Part shown: piece by piece, positions 50,321 to 58,700 of the stretch | How the letters are laid out: every line of letters begins with the position of its first letter | How positions within the stretch are numbered: position 1 is the first letter of the stretch | Assembly: GCF_018263905.1 (NCBI RefSeq) | Contig: NZ_JAAFZU010000001.1 | Location: 1-64,000, forward strand | DNA from: Loktanella sp. SALINAS62 | GTDB taxonomy: Bacteria > Pseudomonadota > Alphaproteobacteria > Rhodobacterales > Rhodobacteraceae | Direction of reading: 5' to 3' | DNA length: 64,000 bases | The notes under the pieces: model-generated | What the model saw: the letters and a program-made list of their open reading frames with translations, nothing else | The model's database searches: none | Told to the model about the DNA's origin: nothing | Translations under genes and position numbers: made by a program

Positions 50321-51526
50321 ATGCGCCTTGCGACGAATCGGCTTACCGCATCCGGCATCAAGTCCGCCCCTGTCGGCAAACATGCGGACGGCGCGGGCCT
50401 GTGGCTGCACAAACGCGACGACGGCGGCGCACAGTGGGTCTTGCGTGTCACAACGCACGGGCGGCGTCGAGAGATGGGCCTAGGGGCCTTCCCTGCCGTG
50501 TCACTGAAAGCAGCGCGCGAATCGGCAGAGGCTGCGCGGGCCGTCGCGCGGCAGGGTCTGGACCCAATTAAGGAACGCGAACGCCAGCGGCGGGCGGCGG
50601 CGCGCAATATCCACATGCTGTCCGATATCGCGCTGGACGCCTTCGAAAGCCGCAAGGCCGAACTGAAAGGCGACGGCACGGCAGGCCGCTGGTTCTCACC
50701 GCTTGCACTGCACGTCCTGCCAAAGCTGGGCCGCGTTCCGGTCGCTGATATCGACCAGACGGATATCCGCGACACGCTTGCCCCTATCTGGCACACGAAA
50801 GCCGAAACGGCCCGCAAGGCAATGAACCGTCTGGGCATCGTCCTGCGTCACGCGGCAGCGCTGGGCCTCGATGTGGACTTGCAAGCGACCGACAAGGCCA
50901 AGGCCCTATTGGGCAAGCAACGCCATACGGTCACTAACGTCCCCGCGATGAACTGGCGCGACGTGCCAGCCTTCTATCAATCGTTGGGCGGCAGCATCAC
51001 CGAACTGGCCCTGCGGTTGCTTATCCTGACAGCGGTGCGGTCCGGCCCGCTGCGCATGATGCACGTTGACCAGATCGACGGCGATATCTGGACCATCCCC
51101 GCAGCAGCCATGAAAGGCCGTCTGGGGGCCACGTCCGACTTTCGGGTGCCGCTGTCGGCAGAAGCCCAGCGCGTGATAGCAGAGGCCCGCAAATTCGCCC
51201 GTGACGGGTTCCTGTTTCCGGGGGCCAAGCGCGGCGTCATATCCGACATGACCATGACGGCGCTGATGGATCGGCGCGGCCTGTCCGAACGTCCCCACGG
51301 GTTCCGGTCGTCATTCCGCGACTGGACGGCAGAGGCGACACAGACGCCGCACGACGTTGCCGAAACCTGTCTGGGCCATACCACGGGCGGCACGGTCGAA
51401 CGCGCCTACCGCCGTACGGACTTTCTGGAGCAACGGCGGGCGCTGATGGAGCGGTGGGGACAGCTGAATTGCTACCGAAATAATGAAAACGTGCAAACGC
51501 TATCAATATGCAAAATGGGTGATTAA
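50321..51526 (+). CDS. Tyrosine recombinase (integrase) with DUF4102-like arm domain
   Basis: The 401-residue protein has an N-terminal arm-binding domain (DGAGLWLHKRDDGGAQWVL, residues 23-41, then REMGLGAFPAVSLKAARE), a core-binding domain and a catalytic domain with the full set Arg240, Lys265, His326-x-x-Arg329, His353 and nucleophile Tyr363. All expected residues are present, so it should be active. This is the P4-like class that integrates at tRNA genes, which fits the tRNA-Leu site. Its 3' end overlaps the next gene by 44 bases. The last 20 residues (NCYRNN onwards) are unusual and may have changed by fusion with AT-rich DNA. Confidence 0.93.
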   Translation: MRLATNRLTASGIKSAPVGKHADGAGLWLHKRDDGGAQWVLRVTTHGRRREMGLGAFPAVSLKAARESAEAARAVARQGLDPIKERERQRRAAARNIHMLSDIALDAFESRKAELKGDGTAGRWFSPLALHVLPKLGRVPVADIDQTDIRDTLAPIWHTKAETARKAMNRLGIVLRHAAALGLDVDLQATDKAKALLGKQRHTVTNVPAMNWRDVPAFYQSLGGSITELALRLLILTAVRSGPLRMMHVDQIDGDIWTIPAAAMKGRLGATSDFRVPLSAEAQRVIAEARKFARDGFLFPGAKRGVISDMTMTALMDRRGLSERPHGFRSSFRDWTAEATQTPHDVAETCLGHTTGGTVERAYRRTDFLEQRRALMERWGQLNCYRNNENVQTLSICKMGD

Positions 51527-52193
51527 TTTGATACGAGCAGAGCTAATTAACGACCCTGTCACTGGCTGTATTGAACTTCTTGAGGGCATGACGCCCATTG
51601 GAACTTCCAATTATTCTGCAATAAAAGGTTTAGTATCGACTAAACTTTTTCTGAATAAATTTCGGGGAATAGAATTAGTCGCTGACAACAACACATCAGT
51701 AGGGAGCTATATTTCCATATCGGACGAAGCTGCGGAAATTCTCATAGATTACTCAGAAAAATCAAGGGTAATGACAGAATTTACTACGGTCATTGTCGCC
51801 ATAAACATATCTGGAGGTCGACCACTACCAAAACAGTTACGCGAATGGGCTTCGAAAAGAATAGTTTATTGGTTTACTGGCATGAAAAAGCCACCATCAA
51901 TAAAGTCTTTTCCAAAGGATTTCTACCGTCGATATACCATCTACTTAGCGATACATGTAGTTGCAGATATCTACTCTTTACCTATTTCGCGTAACGATGG
52001 GTCTCCAGAGCATAGTGCCTGCGATGTTGTTTCAGATGCGCTTGATAAGATGGGGTTACAGTACTCATATTCGAGACTCCGCGACTGGTGCACACACTCG
52101 GATCACAAACTTTTTCGAGATTATTGTAGCGATATGATTGACTTTGTGGCTGAAGGCGACCCTGACGCACTAAAGACATTCCGGAGCCTGTAG
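51483..52193 (+). CDS. AT-rich cargo gene of unknown function
   Basis: I do not recognise this 236-residue protein. Base composition differs sharply from its surroundings: 69 G/C in 180 bases counted at 51541-51720. It has no signal peptide or clear membrane helix. Notable parts are GGRPLPKQLREW (about 118-129), KDFYRRYTIYLAIHVVADI (about 144-162), SRNDGSPEHSACDVVSDALDKMGL (about 167-190) and SRLRDWCTHSDH. Related-looking proteins lie beside integrases in other alphaproteobacterial elements, from memory only. The ATG at 51483 overlaps the integrase; a TTG at 51528 just after the integrase stop is an alternative. It could be a defence, immunity or regulatory cargo. Confidence 0.7.
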   Translation: MKTCKRYQYAKWVINLIRAELINDPVTGCIELLEGMTPIGTSNYSAIKGLVSTKLFLNKFRGIELVADNNTSVGSYISISDEAAEILIDYSEKSRVMTEFTTVIVAINISGGRPLPKQLREWASKRIVYWFTGMKKPPSIKSFPKDFYRRYTIYLAIHVVADIYSLPISRNDGSPEHSACDVVSDALDKMGLQYSYSRLRDWCTHSDHKLFRDYCSDMIDFVAEGDPDALKTFRSL

Positions 52194-52281
52194 CGTTCGG
52201 GGTGTTGAAAACATCATCCCGTTCGCGCAATGAGTTTCGATGGGGTACCTTGGCGCATAGAAGTTGACCAAGGAACATACC

Positions 52282-52452
52282 GTGCGATTACTTTCTTTCC
52301 CCGATCTACAAGCCAAACTTGGCGGACGAAGCCGCAGCTCGCTTTATCGCGACATCGCAATAGGGCGATTGCCCCAGCCTATCAAATTTGGATCGCGCCT
52401 CTACTGGAACGAAGCCGATATCGACGCGGCAATTCAGAGCATCGCGGGGTAA
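52282..52452 (+). CDS. AlpA-like excisionase/transcription activator
   Basis: The 56-residue protein (RLLSFPDLQAKLGGRSRSSLYRD, then LPQPIKFGSRLYWNEADIDAAI) has the MerR-type helix-turn-helix of AlpA/excisionase proteins. Such proteins turn on excision or integrase expression in P4-like elements. AAGGA is placed before the GTG at 52282. A TTG six codons upstream could extend it. A hairpin follows the stop codon at once. Confidence 0.85.
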   Translation: MRLLSFPDLQAKLGGRSRSSLYRDIAIGRLPQPIKFGSRLYWNEADIDAAIQSIAG

Positions 52453-52487
52453 GACCCGCCCCGCTGTGCAGGCGCACGGGCGGGGTC
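52453..52487 (+). terminator. Terminator-like hairpin after the AlpA gene
   Basis: GACCCGCCC (52453-52461) pairs with GGGCGGGGTC (52478-52487) with one bulged base, starting at the stop codon. There is no long T-run, so it may be a pause or attenuator. Confidence 0.5.
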
Positions 52488-52560
52488 GGGAATAATCCGT
52501 GGAAAGATTACCGACACCATACGCCCAGCGCCTTTCGTAAACAATCCGAAAGGACATCCA

Positions 52561-52866
52561 ATGGCTAGATGCCAATGGGGCGATGCCCCTTACACTATCG
52601 TCAACCCCGATGGGGCCGTTTCATACATCACCGTCAAAGGCCGCGACCGTTGGGCGCTGGGCTACTTGCGCGATGCAGGCGCGAGGGGATGCACGCCAAT
52701 CGACAACCCCGCCCCGCGTTGGTCGGCTTACGTGTTCAACCTGCGTGGCATGGGTGTGCAGATCGACACCATCCACGAACCGCACGGCGGCGATTTTAGC
52801 GGATTGCACGGGCGCTATGTCCTGCGGTCGCGCGTCCTGTGCGGACACGTGGTGGCCGCGCAATGA
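52561..52866 (+). CDS. Winged-helix-type small protein
   Basis: The 101-residue protein contains GRDRWALGYLRDAGARGCTPIDNPAPRWSAYVFNLRGMGVQIDT. This strongly resembles small winged-helix-domain proteins found in alphaproteobacterial prophage-like elements, usually ending in EPHGGDF(S/A)GxHxRYVL as here. It probably binds DNA and regulates the element. ATG follows GAAAGGA. Its stop overlaps the next start (ATGA), beginning a run of four coupled small genes. Confidence 0.75.
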   Translation: MARCQWGDAPYTIVNPDGAVSYITVKGRDRWALGYLRDAGARGCTPIDNPAPRWSAYVFNLRGMGVQIDTIHEPHGGDFSGLHGRYVLRSRVLCGHVVAAQ

Positions 52867-52964
52867 CCGCCGCCAGCATCCGCCGCCTGTGCCGCCGCTA
52901 TGGCCTGACGCCTTCACAAGCCCGCCTTGTCGCGGCCCTGCACTATGGGGGCGAACATGACTGA
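52863..52964 (+). CDS. Predicted 33-residue peptide
   Basis: A short frame starts in the ATGA overlap with the preceding stop and encodes MTAASIRRLCRRYGLTPSQ onwards, 33 residues, ending seven bases into the next gene. Overlaps on both sides and the high basic content suggest a real coupled small gene. It has no recognised family. Confidence 0.5.
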   Translation: MTAASIRRLCRRYGLTPSQARLVAALHYGGEHD

Positions 52965-53127
52965 CCTTCACACGCGCCTTATCCGGCATAATGGAACGTG
53001 GCACATCATGGCCCGCAAGGTCGCACACGGCACCGCACAGGCCGCGTGGATCGACCTGGGGGGCTGCGGTTGCCCTGTGATTGCCCTGCGACTTTTGGTC
53101 GGCACAGCCTGTGGGGACAAACGCTGA
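52957..53127 (+). CDS. Predicted 56-residue protein
   Basis: The frame begins MTDLHTRLIRHNGTWHIMAR and includes GGCGCPVIALRLL. It overlaps the end of the 33-residue frame by eight bases and shares one base (TGATG) with the next gene. The tight coupling on both sides is the main support. The function is unknown. Confidence 0.5.
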   Translation: MTDLHTRLIRHNGTWHIMARKVAHGTAQAAWIDLGGCGCPVIALRLLVGTACGDKR

Positions 53128-53567
53128 TGGCAGGCAAGCGATACAAATACAACAAAAGGGGGGTTGGGCGTTTCGTCCAGCTTCCCGAATGGGTGCAGGC
53201 GACACAGGCATGGGCCACCCTGCCCCCCGGCCCGCGCGCGCTTTACATCGAATTGAAACGCCGCTTCAACGGCACGAACAACGGCAGCATCTACCTAAGC
53301 CACCGGGACGCGGCTACGGCGCTGGCGGTGCACCGCAACACCGTAGGGCCGTGGTTTAGAATACTTGAGGAACGCGGGTTCATTTACCTGACCCAAGCCC
53401 CCCATCTTGGCCCGTCGGGCATCGGCAAGGCATCGGTCTGGGCCTTGGCAGAGGAACCGACACCGGACGGCAAGCCCGCCAGAAAAACATTCATCAAATT
53501 CAAAAGCCCCGCACAAAATCCGTGCATGGCCGTCACAGTGAGTGTGACGGATGTTAACAAATGTTAA
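53127..53567 (+). CDS. Winged helix-turn-helix protein of the element
   Basis: The 146-residue protein has an N-terminal FVQLPEWVQATQAWATLPPGPRALYIELKRRFNG region followed by a winged helix-turn-helix (ISLSHRDAATALAVHRNT-like at about 58-78, read IYLSHRDAATALAVHRNT) and GFIYLTQAPHLGPSGIGKAS. It resembles small proteins of alphaproteobacterial integrative elements that are sometimes labelled replication or helix-turn-helix proteins. A role in element replication or control is plausible. Its stop overlaps the GTTAAC repeats that begin the non-coding stretch. Confidence 0.72.
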   Translation: MAGKRYKYNKRGVGRFVQLPEWVQATQAWATLPPGPRALYIELKRRFNGTNNGSIYLSHRDAATALAVHRNTVGPWFRILEERGFIYLTQAPHLGPSGIGKASVWALAEEPTPDGKPARKTFIKFKSPAQNPCMAVTVSVTDVNKC

Positions 53568-54134
53568 CCTTTGAAGGTGCAACCGTCCTGTATTTTGTGA
53601 CGCCGCGCCCCGTTTTGTGGAAAGCGGCGGCACAGAAAACAGGACATATCTACATCAAGCCATAGGCACACGGTTTGACAGAGGTAGCGGGTTCGGTGTC
53701 CTGACCATGCATTACGGCATAGGGGGGGATCGAAAGTTGCCCGATATCCCAACGCCAAACCGTTCATCCCGCACGGCGCGAACGCTAACACAGTTTTTGG
53801 CTGGGAATGTGACCGGACACGCGCGCGCGTGCGAGGGGATGAAAACAAACAGTTAGCAGATCCAGCGACGGCGCGACGGAGTAAAGGCCGAGGGGTCGAC
53901 AGCCTATCGCAAACCTCACCCTTGTTTCGTTTGCAGCCTGATTTGAATACGAACGCGGTGCGGGTGCCAAATCATTCTAAGCGAAAATTGAATGGCGCTC
54001 GAAGCCGAAGCTGAGGAAACCCTAGGACGGTCTGTAAGGTCACTTTCCCGCCACTATGTCGCCCATCTGTTTGAATAACCATAAGTTGTGCTGAGGCAGC
54101 TTAGCCGGTTATCAAACCTAAGGAATTCTGAACC
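53568..54134. other. 567-base non-coding stretch in the element
   Basis: No convincing gene was found here; the open frames lack ribosome-binding sites or family features. GTTAAC occurs twice (53552-53567) at its left edge. A 14-base perfect palindrome of alternating purine and pyrimidine, CACGCGCGCGCGTG, lies at 53818-53831, followed by GAGGGGATGAAAAC, which resembles part of the 27-bp end motif. It could hold an origin or a regulatory site. Confidence 0.45.
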
Positions 54135-54554
54135 ATGTCCAATCTTTTTTCCGTCGCGGCTCTCGCGGTTTCGGCCTTAACGCTAGTCGCATGCGCCCAA
54201 ACCGATATTCAGCCTTTGTCAGCAAGCTCATTCAAAGTCGCAACAACTGCTGCGCCTGCATGCGGAAGAAGTGGGGCAAGAAAAGTGGCGAACCAAGCGG
54301 CGGCGGTCGAGGTAATTAACCGTGGAGGCGACAAGTTCATCATTGTTGGTGACCAGACAGGTAGCCGGGTCACTGGCATGGGATACAATCAATATACTGG
54401 ATTCCAACCTTACAATTCGAACGAACAAGACTTGGTTGTGCAGATGATGGCGCCCGGCCAACCCGGCTTCGACCAAGCTCTTTCCGCACGGTCATTGTTG
54501 GGCAGTGATTGGCAAAACGTAGTCGCTTCCGGCACGCCTGCAACTTGCACGTAG
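54135..54554 (+). CDS. Small lipoprotein of unknown function
   Basis: The 139-residue protein has a lipoprotein signal with LVAC at about residue 20. The mature part has no recognised domain and contains the motif NRGGDKFIIVGDQTGSRV and a Gln/Asn-rich central part (GYNQYTGFQPYNSNEQD). AAGGA lies about nine bases before the ATG. A strong hairpin follows the gene. As cargo of a mobile element it could alter the envelope, for example by phage exclusion, but nothing in the sequence proves it. Confidence 0.65.
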   Translation: MSNLFSVAALAVSALTLVACAQTDIQPLSASSFKVATTAAPACGRSGARKVANQAAAVEVINRGGDKFIIVGDQTGSRVTGMGYNQYTGFQPYNSNEQDLVVQMMAPGQPGFDQALSARSLLGSDWQNVVASGTPATCT

Positions 54555-54573
54555 TAAACCCGCTGTATGATTT

Positions 54574-54606
54574 GGCGACGACCCTGCGGCTTGACGGGTT
54601 GTCGCC
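54574..54606 (+). terminator. Hairpin terminator after the lipoprotein gene
   Basis: GGCGACGACCC pairs with GGGTTGTCGCC over 11 bp (one G-U pair) with an 11-base loop, 20 bases after the lipoprotein stop. Confidence 0.65.
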
Positions 54607-54964
54607 ATGTTGTATCCACCCACCACGGTTGAAAAAAGATTTACCACTAAGCCGAAATCCCTGAACTGTGGATGCGGCTTTTTCGGGTCTGGTATCGGTC
54701 CCGAACAGATCGGCGGCAGAGTTTCAAACCGCCCCCCGCAAGGCGCTTTAAGGGGCCGCCCGTTTGCCGCCACCCTTGCCCATCATGCGTTTGCGATGAA
54801 CTTGAGGCGCAGGCGCTGGGCCCGACGATGAAATGGCTGCGGATGTTCAAATAAAATAACCGCAGAAAACGCAGCCACCAAACGCCGCGAGGGGGACGAA
54901 AAGGGGGATTGAAAACAACCCAGCTCTATTATGTTATTGATTTCAAGGCATAAAAAGATTTTAA
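54607..54964. other. Right-end non-coding region of the element
   Basis: About 360 bases with no supported gene. It holds the right copy of the 27-bp end motif and ends AAGATTTTAA against the tRNA. An 11-base sequence AGATTTTAAGT at 54956-54966 also occurs in the tRNA anticodon arm at 55011-55021. Confidence 0.45.
54889..54915 (+). repeat. Right copy of the 27-bp end motif
   Basis: Matches the motif before the integrase at 23 of 27 positions (two GGGGGA blocks, TGAAAA end) but no integrase frame follows it. It could be an integrase arm-type site or a remnant of the start of an older integrase. Confidence 0.5.
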
Positions 54965-54979
54965 GTGGTGCCCCCGGCC
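54965..54979 (+). repeat. Right attachment site (attR core)
   Basis: GTGGTGCCCCCGGCC covers the encoded CCA end and acceptor stem of the tRNA-Leu gene and is identical to 50160-50174. The tRNA stays complete after integration. Confidence 0.85.
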
Positions 54980-55051
54980 GGATTCGAACCGGCACGATCC
55001 AAAGATCAGGAGATTTTAAGTCTCCGGTGTCTACCATTCCACCACGGGGGC
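54966..55051 (-). tRNA. tRNA-Leu (anticodon UAA)
   Basis: The cloverleaf reads from GCCCCCGTGGTGGAATGG (5') through an anticodon stem GGAGA/TCTCC with loop CTTAAAA (anticodon at 55016-55018), a long variable arm typical of leucine tRNA, and the GGTTCGAATCC T-arm to an encoded CCA. It is the integration target of the adjacent element. Confidence 0.95.
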
Positions 55052-55184
55052 CCGGCACCTTGGTAAGTGTGCAGGGCGGCGTCTTCAAGACTCTGATGTC
55101 GCTGTCTTGCAGAGTATCTGGCAGGCTGCATTTAATCCGCCACGGATTTTGCGTTGACGCAGCGCGTCAGCCTGTGGGGCGGTT

Positions 55185-55667
55185 TCAACCTTGTGGCGGA
55201 ACCGGTGATACGCCCTCTTCCTTGACGGCCTGCATCGCCACATAGGTCGATGTACCCGACACGTTCGGCAGGGTTGAAATGAACGACGCCAGCACAGCAC
55301 GGTAATCGGTCATGCCGTAGGTCCGGACCTTCAGCAGATAGTCATAGGCGCCTGCGATCATATGGCATTGTTCGATCTGTGGCACAGCCAGAACCGCCTC
55401 GTTAAAGTCACGCAAAGCGGACTCGCGGGTGTCGGACAGCTTTACCTCGACAAACGAAACATGATCCCGGCCCAGCGCAATAGGATCGAACAGCGCGCGA
55501 TAGCCCCGGATCACGCCATCACTTTCAAGCTTTCGCAAACGCGCCTGCGTGGGTGATTTGGACAACCCGATCCGTTCAGCAAGCGCAGTCACACTGATCC
55601 GGCCGTCAACAGCCAAAACATCCAAAATCTTTGCGTCGAAGCGATCCAGAATCCCAGTCGATTGCAC
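55185..55667 (-). CDS. putR: Lrp/AsnC-family regulator of proline catabolism
   Basis: The 160-residue protein has an N-terminal helix-turn-helix (about residues 10-60, ALAERIGLSKSPTQARLRKLESDGVIRGY) and a C-terminal RAM domain. Divergent transcription from putA is the PutR arrangement known in Rhodobacter and Agrobacterium, where it activates putA when proline is present. The GTG at 55667 gives the family length; a longer frame from 55739 would read through the operator region. AGGA sits about ten bases before the GTG. Confidence 0.87.
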   Translation of the reverse strand: MQSTGILDRFDAKILDVLAVDGRISVTALAERIGLSKSPTQARLRKLESDGVIRGYRALFDPIALGRDHVSFVEVKLSDTRESALRDFNEAVLAVPQIEQCHMIAGAYDYLLKVRTYGMTDYRAVLASFISTLPNVSGTSTYVAMQAVKEEGVSPVPPQG

Positions 55668-55694
55668 TTGATTCAATCCTGATTTGAAGTGCGT

Positions 55695-55711
55695 TTGGTC
55701 TATCAGACCAA
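55695..55711. promoter_or_regulatory. Candidate PutR operator
   Basis: TTGGTCT (55695-55701) and AGACCAA (55705-55711) form a perfect 7-bp dyad with a 3-base spacer in the short region between putR and putA. A second, weaker dyad (GGTGT, ACACC) lies at 55740-55761 near the putA promoter. Lrp-type proteins bind such dyads. Confidence 0.6.
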
Positions 55712-55777
55712 TAATAGCGGGCGGATCGTCTTGTCGCAAGGTGTTATAAAACGGTTACACCCTTTTCGGAGATTACC

Positions 55778-58700
55778 ATGCCCCGTGATATCCAGGACAC
55801 ACTCCGCTCGCACATTGAAAGCGGGCTGTATGCAGACGAACGTGCTGTTGTTGCCGATCTTGTCAAGCAGTCGGATTTGTCCGACGCGGATCGTGCCCGG
55901 ATCACGGCGAATGGCGCCGATCTGGTCCGTCAGATCCGCGCCAGTTCCGAACCCGGCCTGATGGAGGTCTTTCTGGCCGAATACGGCCTGTCCACCGACG
56001 AAGGTATTGCGCTGATGTGTCTGGCAGAAGCGCTTTTGCGCGTGCCGGACAGCATCACCATCGACGCGCTGATCGAAGATAAGATCGCACCATCTGACTG
56101 GGGCAAGCATCTGGGCCATTCCGCATCCAGCCTTGTGAACGCATCCACTTGGGCGTTGATGTTGACCGGGCGTGTTCTGGACGACGAAAAGCCGGGCATC
56201 ACGCGCCATCTGCGCGGTGCGGTCAAGCGACTGGGCGAACCGGTCATCCGCACCGCCGTTGGACGTGCAATGCGTGAAATGGGTCGTCAGTTCGTGCTGG
56301 GCGAAACCATTGAAAAGGCCATGTCGCGCGCCGAAGGCATGCAGAAAAAGGGATTTACCTATTCCTATGACATGCTGGGCGAAGCAGCACGCACCGACAA
56401 GGACGCCCGCACCTATCAACTGGCGTATTCGCGGGCGATTTCGGCCATCGCGAAACATTGCACGCATGATTCCGTCGCCGAAAACCCGGGCATTTCCGTC
56501 AAGCTGTCCGCCCTGCACCCCCGCTATGAAGAAGCGCACCGCGAACGCGTCATGTCCGAACTGGTGCCGCGCGTCACCTCGCTTGCGATCCTCGCAAAAG
56601 CCGCCGGGATGGGGTTCAACATCGACGCCGAAGAAGCCGACCGCCTGTCCCTGTCACTGGATGTGATCGAAGAAGTGCTGTCCGAACCTGCCCTGGCGGG
56701 CTGGGACGGATTTGGCATCGTGGTGCAGGCATACGGGCTGCGCGCGCACATGGTCATCGATTATCTTCACGACATGGCCGTACGGCTGGACCGCAAGATC
56801 ATGATCCGGCTCGTCAAAGGTGCCTATTGGGACGCCGAAATCAAGCGCGCACAGGTCATGGGGATCGACGGCTTTCCCGTCTTTACCGCAAAGGCGCATA
56901 CCGACGTCAGCTATATGGTCAACGCGCGCAAGCTGCTGGGTTTGACGGACCGCATCTACCCGCAGTTTGCCACGCACAACGCCCATACTGTCGCCGCCAT
57001 CCTTGATCTGGCCGATACCATGGGTCGCACGCCGGACGATTACGAATTCCAGCGGCTGCACGGCATGGGCGAAACGCTGCATACAATCGTGATCAAGGAA
57101 CGCGGCACGCGCTGCCGCATCTACGCCCCCGTCGGCGCACACGAAGACCTGCTTGCCTATTTGGTCCGCCGACTTTTGGAAAACGGCGCAAACTCTTCGT
57201 TTGTGAACCAGATCGTTGACGAAACCGTCCCGCCAGAGGTGGTGGCCGCCGATCCATTTGCGCAAATCAACAAGATGCCGGACCTGCACGCCGGACCGGA
57301 CCTGTTCCAGCCAGAACGCATGAATTCCAAAGGGTTCGACCTGACGCATATCCCGACGTTGCACCAGATTTTCGACGTCCGCGATCGGCATCAATCAAAG
57401 GTCTGGAAAGTCGCACCGATCCTTGCGGGCGAAAGCGATCCCGACCGTGACACGCACGACCGGTTCAATCCCGCGCGTCCAGGCGATCTGGTCGGACGGG
57501 TTGCCCATGCCACGCCGGACGATGTGGCGGTCGCACTGGACGCCGCAGCCCCGTGGGACGTGCCAACACAGGAACGCGCGCGCATCCTGAACGATGTGGC
57601 CGATGCGTTCGAAGACGCCTATGGCGAACTGTTCGCCTGTCTGGCCCGCGAAGCTGGCAAGGCCTTGACCGACGCTGTTGCCGAACTGCGCGAAGCGGTG
57701 GATTTCCTGCGCTACTACGCCGCGCAGGCAACGCATCATAGCGATTCCACACCGCGCGGTGTGTGGACATGCATCAGCCCCTGGAACTTTCCCTTGGCGA
57801 TTTTCACGGGTCAGATCGCGGCTGCGCTGGCCGCAGGCAATGCTGTGATTGCAAAACCTGCAGAACAATCGCCGATCATTGCAAAACTGGCCGTTGATCT
57901 GATGCACAAGGCAGGCGTGCCCACAAGCGCCCTGCAATTGCTGCCCGGCGGTGGTGATATCGGTGCGGCGGTCACGTCTGACCGGCGGATCAAGGGCGTT
58001 GCCTTTACCGGATCCACCGCCACCGCCCGCAAGATCGCGGCGGCAATGGCCGAACATTGCCTGCCCGGAACACCGCTGATCGCCGAAACCGGCGGTCTGA
58101 ACGCGATGATCGCCGATTCGACCGCCCTGCCCGAACATGCGGTGCGCGATATCATCAACGGCGCGTTCCGGTCCGCCGGGCAACGCTGCTCTGCCCTGCG
58201 CTGCCTGTACGTTCAGGAAGACGTGGCTGACAAGCTGATCGAAATGCTCAAGGGCGCGATGAATGCCCTCACGCTGGGCGATCCGTGGGCGCTGTCAACC
58301 GACATTGGCCCGGTGATTGACCGTGCGGCCAAGGATGGCATCGATGCACATATCGCCAAGGCTGCGGCCGAAGGCCGTGTCCTGCATCAGTTGGCAATAC
58401 CCGCCCAAGGCCATTTCGTGGCCCCCACGATCATTGCGTTGAACAGCATCGACGAGCTGGAACGCGAGGTATTCGGCCCCGTGCTTCATGTAGTGCGGTT
58501 CAAGGCGCGTGATCTGTCAAAGGTTGCAGATGCCATCAATGCGACAGGTTACGGTCTGACCTTCGGTCTGCACACGCGCATCGACGACCGGGTCGAAATG
58601 ATGGTGAACAGCATACATTGCGGCAACATTTATGTAAACCGCGACCAGATCGGTGCAATCGTCGGTAGCCAGCCATTCGGAGGTGAGGGTCTGTCCGGCA

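Larger units (their letters stand above)
50160..54979. mobile_element. 4.8 kb integrative element at tRNA-Leu(UAA)
   Basis: A 15-bp direct repeat (GTGGTGCCCCCGGCC) at 50160-50174 and 54965-54979 marks the ends. The right copy is the 3' end of the tRNA-Leu gene. Inside lie a tyrosine recombinase next to the left end, an AlpA-like protein, small winged-helix-type proteins, an AT-rich unknown gene and a lipoprotein. No capsid, terminase, conjugation or recognised replication gene is visible, so it is a minimal integrative element, possibly a satellite that relies on a helper. Repeat start to repeat start is 4805 bases. Confidence 0.85.

Noticed and set aside
53617-53856. Possible 79-residue protein in the element's non-coding stretch
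   Set aside because: No ribosome-binding site, no family and unusual composition. It was left as non-coding with its repeats noted.
54607-54831. Possible 74-residue protein near the right end
   Set aside because: Starts inside the region just after a terminator hairpin, without a ribosome-binding site. Its sequence looks random.
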